Source: SKHV01 sp963678565
GTDB taxonomy: Bacteria; Bacteroidota; Bacteroidia; Bacteroidales; Prolixibacteraceae
Assembly (NCBI GenBank): GCA_963678565.1
Contig: OY782875.1
Location: 2,852,001 to 2,916,000 of the forward strand
Direction of reading: 5' to 3'
Length of the DNA: 64,000 bases
Below the pieces are notes generated by a model. That model made no database searches. It was not told where the DNA came from and saw only the letters and a list, made by a program, of their open reading frames with translations. Shown one piece after another: positions 63,931 through 64,000 of the stretch; positions within the stretch are counted from its first letter, which is position 1; every line of letters starts with the position of its first letter. The position numbers and the translations under genes were made by a program.

Positions 63931-64000
63931 AACATCTTCTTAATTGGCACCACTTCAATGAGTGCCCCACAATTCGAACAAACATAAATTCGGCAGCTAG
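63927..64000 (-). CDS. C-terminal end of a zinc-ribbon-like protein (cut by edge)
   Basis: The frame enters from the right edge and ends at TAA (63929-63927), reading CRIYVCSNCGALIEVVPIKKMF. The CSNCG pair resembles the second half of a zinc ribbon or rubredoxin-like knuckle. The visible part is only 24 codons, so the call is weak. Its stop overlaps the kinase stop by about 3 bases. Confidence 0.45.
   Translation of the reverse strand, partial: SCRIYVCSNCGALIEVVPIKKMF

Overview
The window looks like the chromosome of a low-GC marine or sediment member of the Bacteroidota, most likely near the Marinilabiliales/Bacteroidales. The evidence is the TAnnTTTG-type promoter elements, a protease with a type IX secretion C-terminal domain, a TonB receptor paired with a DUF4249 lipoprotein, GH16 and GH51 hydrolases, and the order coaX - TPR protein - lptC - CorC/GldE-like - PpiD. 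No rRNA, tRNA, CRISPR array, transposase or integrase was recognised.

Layout. 1-1704: minus-strand operon of small exported proteins (two lipoproteins, a trypsin-like protease, an edge-truncated protein). 1705-4181: sparse region with a Crp/Fnr-like regulator, a 21-bp tandem repeat and an FN3-domain protein. 4182-7514: three minus-strand accessory genes, each followed by a large palindromic element (A, B, C) that resembles an integron attC site. 7971-16244: six-gene minus-strand operon for a putative trans-envelope electron conduit: di-heme cytochrome b, membrane-anchored Fe-S/FAD reductase, 20-, 25- and 13-heme cytochromes c, and an outer-membrane barrel. An OFA-like MFS transporter lies upstream. 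17865-19676: AmpG-like permease and two small membrane proteins. 19804-22932: exported protein divergent from a sensor kinase/response regulator pair. 23010-25920: sugar-oxidation operon of L-fucose type. 26097-27808: methionine aminopeptidase and a GH16 glucanase. 27805-33473: RND efflux operon. 33655-42577: NAD/CoA synthesis and envelope genes. 42788-46382: TonB receptor and partner lipoprotein. 46438-50315: GH51 arabinofuranosidase and a secreted protease. 50326-55708: hybrid kinase, and an ECF sigma/anti-sigma operon with a DUF4097-like protein and a TlpA-like protein. 55779-56763: OhrR-type regulator and glutathione peroxidase. 56839-59898: uvrB and murB. 59977-64000: glycosyltransferase, nitroreductase, TPR histidine kinase and the end of a zinc-ribbon gene.

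How the genes work together. The clearest multi-gene system is the cytochrome operon. I count 58 CXXCH motifs in three exported proteins, placed between an inner-membrane electron entry (cytochrome b plus Fe-S/flavoprotein) and an outer-membrane barrel, so electrons probably leave the cell or reach an outer-surface acceptor. The second notable signal is the series of palindromic elements that place single accessory genes like cassettes. The rest is largely core metabolism and envelope maintenance with local regulators (OhrR/GPx, ECF sigma, two-component systems).
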